Assembly (NCBI GenBank): GCA_023954375.1
Contig: JAMLIC010000022.1
Coordinates: 1-64,000, forward strand
Reading direction: 5' to 3'
Source: Planctomycetota bacterium
GTDB lineage: Bacteria; Planctomycetota; J058
Length of the DNA stretch: 64,000 nt
Notes under the pieces: generated by a model
Told to the model about the DNA's origin: nothing
The model's input: the letters and a program-made list of their open reading frames with translations, nothing else
The model's database searches: none
Made by a program: the position numbers and the translations under genes
Part shown: piece after piece, positions 62,190 through 64,000 of the stretch
How positions within the stretch are numbered: position 1 is the stretch's first letter
Layout of the letters: each line of letters opens with the position of its first letter

Positions 62190-63377
62190 ATGCGCCGGGT
62201 CCTCGCCGCGTCCGTCGTCGCCTTCGCCCTGGGGCTGGTCGTCGCCCACGCGCCTGCCCCCGCCGTCGCGCGGGCGCAGGACGCGCCGCGGCTGCTCGAG
62301 CTCGACCTCGACCCGGCGCGGACGACCGTGTTCGCCGTCGGCGTCCTCACCTACCGCGACGCTCGCCTGGCGAGCTTCCCGCAGGAGGGCCGGCGCGACG
62401 CCGAGCTCGTGGCGCACCTCCGCGGGCGCGGGGCCAAGGACGTCGTGTTCCTCACCGACCGCGAGGCCACCCTGCGCCGGATCCAGGCCGAGTTCGCCGC
62501 CCACCTCGAGCGCAGCCAGCCCGGCCAGACGCTCGTCGTCTACTACACGGGCCACGGCCTGCGCGACGAGGGGGAGGTCGGCTTCACCCCCTGGGACGCG
62601 GGGCGGCGCGGCCTGGCCACGACGTGGCGCGTGCGGGCGATCGTCGAGGCGATCCGGGCGCGCTTCCGGGGCGAGCGGGTGCTCCTGGTGATCGACTGCT
62701 GCCACTCGGGGGCGATGACCGACGCGGTCGTCGCGCTCGGCCCCGACGGAGAGGTCGCCTGGACCTCCATGGCCTCGGCCCACGCCGCCGCGCAGTCGAC
62801 GGGCAACTGGACCTTCACCGAGGCGGTCCTCGACGGCCTGCGCGGCGACCCGCGGCTCGACGCCGACGACGACGGCCTCGTCGACCTCGGCGAGGTCGCC
62901 GCCTTCGCCGAGGTCGAGATGGCCTTCGCCGAGGAGCAGCTCACGTCCTTCCACGCCCACCCGCGCTTCGGGCCTCGCACGCGCCTGGCGCGCGTGAGCG
63001 CCCCGCGGCCGCCGCCGCGGACGGGCGAGCGCGTGGAGGTCTTCTCCGAGGACGCCTGGTGGAAGGCGCGGATCCTCGAGATGCGCGGCGAGCGGGCGAA
63101 GGTCCGCTACTACGGCTGGGGCCCCGAGCACGACGAGTGGGTCGAGCCGCGCCAGATGCGCGCCTACGCGCCGCGCGCCTGGGCCGTCGGCGCCCGCGTC
63201 GAGGTGGAGTCCGACGGCCGCTGGTACCCGGCGTCGATCATCGAGGTCCGGCCGCTCGGCCTGCACAAGGCGCGCTACGACGACTACGACGCGTCCTGGG
63301 ACGAGTGGGTGCCGTCGAGCCGCATCCGCGAGCCGGGCGCCGCGCCGGACGACCGCCGCCGTCGGCGGCGGCGCTGA
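62190..63377 (+). CDS. Exported caspase-like protein with EF-hand and two Tudor-knot repeats
   Basis: This 395-residue protein has a signal peptide (RRVLAASVVAFALGLVVA, Ala-rich cleavage region to AQD), a caspase/metacaspase (C14) domain at about 40-245 with the catalytic His122 (YYTGHGLRDEG) and Cys171 (LVIDCCHSGAM), and an EF-hand-like calcium loop DADDDGLVDLGE at about 224-235. Two ~48-residue repeats follow: GERVEVFSEDAWW with VRYYGWGPEHDEWVEPRQMR, and GARVEVESDGRWY with DYDASWDEWVPSSRIR. These match Tudor-knot/chromo-barrel folds. The tail is Arg-rich. It should be a secreted, possibly calcium-dependent protease or scaffold. Confidence 0.88.
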   Translation: MRRVLAASVVAFALGLVVAHAPAPAVARAQDAPRLLELDLDPARTTVFAVGVLTYRDARLASFPQEGRRDAELVAHLRGRGAKDVVFLTDREATLRRIQAEFAAHLERSQPGQTLVVYYTGHGLRDEGEVGFTPWDAGRRGLATTWRVRAIVEAIRARFRGERVLLVIDCCHSGAMTDAVVALGPDGEVAWTSMASAHAAAQSTGNWTFTEAVLDGLRGDPRLDADDDGLVDLGEVAAFAEVEMAFAEEQLTSFHAHPRFGPRTRLARVSAPRPPPRTGERVEVFSEDAWWKARILEMRGERAKVRYYGWGPEHDEWVEPRQMRAYAPRAWAVGARVEVESDGRWYPASIIEVRPLGLHKARYDDYDASWDEWVPSSRIREPGAAPDDRRRRRRR

Positions 63378-63896
63378 TCACTTCCCGTCGCGGTAGATCT
63401 CGGGCATCTCGGGCCCGAGGAGCCCCGTGATCTGCCCCTCGAACACGAGCTTCGAGCCGACGAACGCCTGCGTCTTGTAGCTCGAGCGGCGGAGCTTCAG
63501 CTCCTCGACGACGACCACGATCGTGACCCGGTCGCCGGGGCGGATCGCGTCGCGGAACTTCACCCCGTCGATCCCGCCGAAGAGCATCACGCGCCCGGGC
63601 GCCTCCGAGCGGCCGACCACGTGGCGCCAGTAGAAGACGCACAGCTGCGCCACGCTCTCGACGAGGAGCACGCCGGGGAAGTAGGGCTGGTTGGGGAAGT
63701 GGCCCCGGCACCAGAACTCGTCGCCGCCGACGTCGCGGAAGCCGACCGCGTGGCCCTGCTCGGGGTCGATCCGGTAGACCCCATGGAGCTGCCGCATCTC
63801 GTGACACTGCGGCAGGTAGATGTCGAGCGCCGCGGCGTCGAACGCGACCTCCCGCGGGTCGATGCTCTCCAGCTCGATGAGCGGCTTCGGCGGCAT
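63378..63896 (-). CDS. FabZ-like 3-hydroxyacyl-ACP dehydratase
   Basis: This 172-residue hot-dog fold protein has the dehydratase motif WCRGHFPNQPYFPGVLLVES, with the catalytic His and Glu conserved, and FGGIDGVKFRDAIRPGD as the substrate-channel region. It is about 25 residues longer than standard FabZ at the N-terminus, and the His position is preceded by Gly as in FabZ rather than FabA. The ATG at 63896 has GGGGACGGGAC before it; an earlier GTG would add a poor extension. Its stop abuts that of the caspase-like gene. It may complete the fatty acid cycle, as no fabZ is in the fab operon, or act in a lipid A-like pathway. Confidence 0.85.
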   Translation of the reverse strand: MPPKPLIELESIDPREVAFDAAALDIYLPQCHEMRQLHGVYRIDPEQGHAVGFRDVGGDEFWCRGHFPNQPYFPGVLLVESVAQLCVFYWRHVVGRSEAPGRVMLFGGIDGVKFRDAIRPGDRVTIVVVVEELKLRRSSYKTQAFVGSKLVFEGQITGLLGPEMPEIYRDGK

Positions 63897-63920
63897 GTCC
63901 CGTCCCCCCCGGAAACACCG

Positions 63921-63947
63921 ACGCGCCGGGGGGGCCCCCCGGCGCGT
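63921..63947 (-). terminator. GC-rich palindrome upstream of the FabZ-like gene
   Basis: ACGCGCC followed by seven G pairs with six C followed by GGCGCGT, giving a 13-bp palindrome with one central base. On the minus strand TGTTTCC follows. It may end transcription from the gene at the right edge, or block the FabZ-like ribosome site. Confidence 0.5.
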
Positions 63948-63967
63948 GTGGAAGACCAACGTCGGGC

Positions 63968-64000
63968 CTAGCGCTTGACGGTCGCGACGATCGCCTCGAA
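63968..64000 (-). CDS. C-terminal codons of a gene continuing past the right edge
   Basis: On the minus strand the last 10 codons (FEAIVATVKR) and a TAG at 63968-63970 are visible. The end resembles a helical carrier or regulatory protein, but no identity can be given. Its position just upstream of the FabZ-like gene suggests an operon. Confidence 0.4.
   Translation of the reverse strand, partial: FEAIVATVKR

Overview
This is a very GC-rich bacterial chromosome segment (G/C at nearly every third codon position, many GTG starts, gene ends overlapping the next start as GTGA). No rRNA, tRNA, CRISPR array, phage or transposase gene was found. A DUF1501 (Tat-exported) protein, several Hanks-type Ser/Thr kinases with FHA partners, PPC-domain and von Willebrand secreted proteins, HEAT repeats and a caspase-like protein fit a Planctomycetota-type lineage best. 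That placement is an inference from gene content, not from a marker phylogeny.

Layout. 1-2.8 kb: the start of a secreted protein, then a three-gene ABC-2 exporter operon on the minus strand. 3.2-6.2 kb: a membrane histidine kinase and its NtrC-type sigma-54 activator. 6.2-11.2 kb (minus): a zinc-ribbon Ser/Thr kinase, an FHA protein, a DUF1501 protein and an exported barrel-like protein. 11.3-16.6 kb: a PcnB-type nucleotidyltransferase with acidic inserts, an exported HEAT/VWA protein and purD. 16.8-22.4 kb (plus): a rubrerythrin relative, coaX, a short bridging ORF, an MnmE-like GTPase and pyrR-pyrB-pyrC. 22.4-24.7 kb (minus): an HNH nuclease fused to a RuvB-type helicase. 24.9-27.2 kb: an APH-type phosphotransferase, VanZ-like protein and surE. 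27.3-33.2 kb (plus): rpmF-fabH-fabD-fabG-acpP-fabF, a small protein and a double-FHA protein. 33.2-38.4 kb (minus): two lipoproteins, a kinase-TPR protein and a two-helix membrane protein. 38.5-45.5 kb: two PAC2-family paralogues around an SDR, an amidase, a universal stress protein and a CBS protein. 45.5-50.8 kb (minus): an ECF sigma/anti-sigma/membrane-protein module, then an NRDE-methyltransferase-hydrolase operon. 50.8-53.9 kb (plus): a double PARP-type zinc finger protein, a PPC-domain protein and a VOC protein with a lysine-rich tail. 54-61.2 kb: an orphan histidine kinase, GT2, a GAF/degenerate-GGDEF protein, a BolA protein, and transglutaminase and DUF58 genes that are both frameshifted. 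61.2-64 kb: a lipoprotein, a secreted caspase-like protein with EF-hand and Tudor-knot repeats, a FabZ-like dehydratase and the last codons of one more gene.

How the genes work together. The central metabolic parts are de novo pyrimidine synthesis under PyrR, one purine step, CoA synthesis and type II fatty acid synthesis led by the L32 gene with a near-consensus sigma-70 promoter. They are interleaved with signalling and envelope genes. Several genes have a TANNNT -10-like hexamer only 6-11 bases before the start codon, which suggests leaderless mRNAs. The least conventional items are the HNH-RuvB fusion, the caspase/EF-hand/Tudor protein, the stand-alone PARP-finger protein, the PcnB acidic inserts and a 22-base repeat shared by two divergent intergenic regions.
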